A DNA stretch of 6,378 bases from Flavobacteriales bacterium (GTDB lineage: Bacteria > Bacteroidota > Bacteroidia > Flavobacteriales > Flavobacteriaceae), in assembly GCA_026983815.1 (NCBI GenBank), contig JALSTJ010000310.1, positions 1 through 6,378 on the forward strand, read 5' to 3'. The notes below the pieces were generated by a model. The model had not been told where the DNA came from. It ran no database searches and saw only the letters and a program-made list of their open reading frames with translations. Position numbers and translations under genes: made by a program. This document shows positions 5,817-6,378 of this stretch, in pieces (within the stretch, counting starts at the first letter, position 1; each line of letters opens with the position of its first letter).

Positions 5817-6378
5817 TTACTCCAAAAACGGAGCGCCCAATTCTCGAAGCTGTTTTTTTATTACTTTAATTTCTTTCTCCATTTGCATCAATTGATTTTT
5901 ATATTGATTAAATTCTTTTCTGGCAATTTCAAAAGTTTTGATATGCATTGGAGTAGGTCCGTAGGAGGAGTTTTGAACCCCCATCATTACTGCTCCTATT
6001 CTGTCTTGAATACTCGGCGGTTTACGTTCCCCTACTTCTTTTTTTGCTTTGCTACCGAAAATTTTCAAATCCAAATCCAATATTTGTTTACGTAAATCCG
6101 CAATTTTTTTCTCAACAGACGGATTTTGTTTTTCAGCTTTTAAATAAGCTTGTTGTAATCGTTGGATATCATTTTTTGTTTTATTGAATTTTTTTACAGA
6201 CAATTGAACTTTTGCCGTAAAAGCATCCAATTTTTTCCAAAAATCGGCAACCTTATCCATTCTTTGTCCCGGCAAACTGCCTTTGTAGAGTTTATCTATT
6301 TTAAATTCAACAGTTTGACTAATAGCGGATTCGTTTCCATCGGGCGTTATTTTTACCAATTCCGCTTTATATGTTCCG
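5817..6378 (-). CDS. C-terminal part of a sortilin/VPS10-like beta-propeller protein ('glycosyl hydrolase'-annotated family), partial
   Basis: Only the last 186 residues are in the window, and the frame stays open to the right edge. The fragment begins in a beta-sandwich-like segment (GTYKAELVKITPDG...VEFKIDKL), followed by Lys-rich amphipathic helices with coiled-coil character. It then has a conserved-looking KPPSIQDRIG motif (visible residues 119-128), a further helix and the ending LRELGAPFLE. From memory this order (GTY strand, helical hairpin, PPSI-DR motif, GAP near the end) matches the C-terminus of large exported Bacteroidota proteins with sortilin/VPS10-type beta-propeller repeats. 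These are often labelled glycosyl hydrolases although no glycosidase activity follows from the fold. The propeller and signal peptide would lie outside the window. There is no type IX secretion sorting domain at the end. A TTG at 6359 is an internal leucine codon, not the start. The family call is inferred from this tail alone. Confidence 0.72.
   Translation of the reverse strand, partial: GTYKAELVKITPDGNESAISQTVEFKIDKLYKGSLPGQRMDKVADFWKKLDAFTAKVQLSVKKFNKTKNDIQRLQQAYLKAEKQNPSVEKKIADLRKQILDLDLKIFGSKAKKEVGERKPPSIQDRIGAVMMGVQNSSYGPTPMHIKTFEIARKEFNQYKNQLMQMEKEIKVIKKQLRELGAPFLE

Noticed and set aside
6357..6359. TTG as the start of a separate 180-residue gene
   Set aside because: The frame stays open upstream to the window edge and reads a plausible beta-strand (GTYKAE), so this is an internal leucine codon of a longer gene.
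1..6378. A new defence or mobile system
   Set aside because: All genes belong to known housekeeping, metabolic or envelope families, and no repeats, integrase, transposase or CRISPR units are seen.

Overview
The window looks like chromosomal DNA of a Bacteroidota bacterium, most likely a member of the Flavobacteriia. Four things point there. The ribosomal proteins S12 and S7 and EF-G are of the Bacteroidota type. The start codons lack Shine-Dalgarno sequences and have A/T-rich leaders. A promoter of the Bacteroidota form (TTTG, 19-base spacer, TAnnTTTG) stands before rpsL. The largest gene is an Oar-like TonB-dependent outer-membrane protein with an N-terminal carboxypeptidase-regulatory-like domain. 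I cannot name a genus. Base composition looks even across the genes, with no insertion sequence, tRNA, CRISPR array or sign of recent transfer.

Layout. Positions 1-1365, minus strand, hold the start of the str operon, rpsL-rpsG-fusA, with gaps of only 19 and 12 bases; fusA runs off the left edge. Positions 1366-1680 are a very A/T-rich divergent intergenic region carrying the str promoter. Positions 1681-2442, plus strand, encode a crotonase-superfamily (enoyl-CoA hydratase/isomerase-like) protein in which both classical catalytic glutamates are replaced. A hairpin terminator at 2466-2497 lies between it and the convergent 1048-residue Oar-like receptor (2520-5666, minus). A second hairpin at 5774-5798 separates the receptor from the C-terminal 186 residues of a sortilin/VPS10-type beta-propeller 'glycosyl hydrolase-like' protein, which enters from the right edge.

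How the parts relate. The str genes form one translation operon: two 30S proteins and the translocase. The other three genes look like separate transcription units, because terminators or opposite orientation isolate each one. I see no shared pathway among them. The strongest point for follow-up is the crotonase without its catalytic glutamates. The remaining observations concern regulation and structure: a near-ideal promoter, lack of room for an E. coli-style S7 feedback site, strand-biased terminators, and calcium-loop-like motifs in the receptor. I found no convincing new multi-gene system here.
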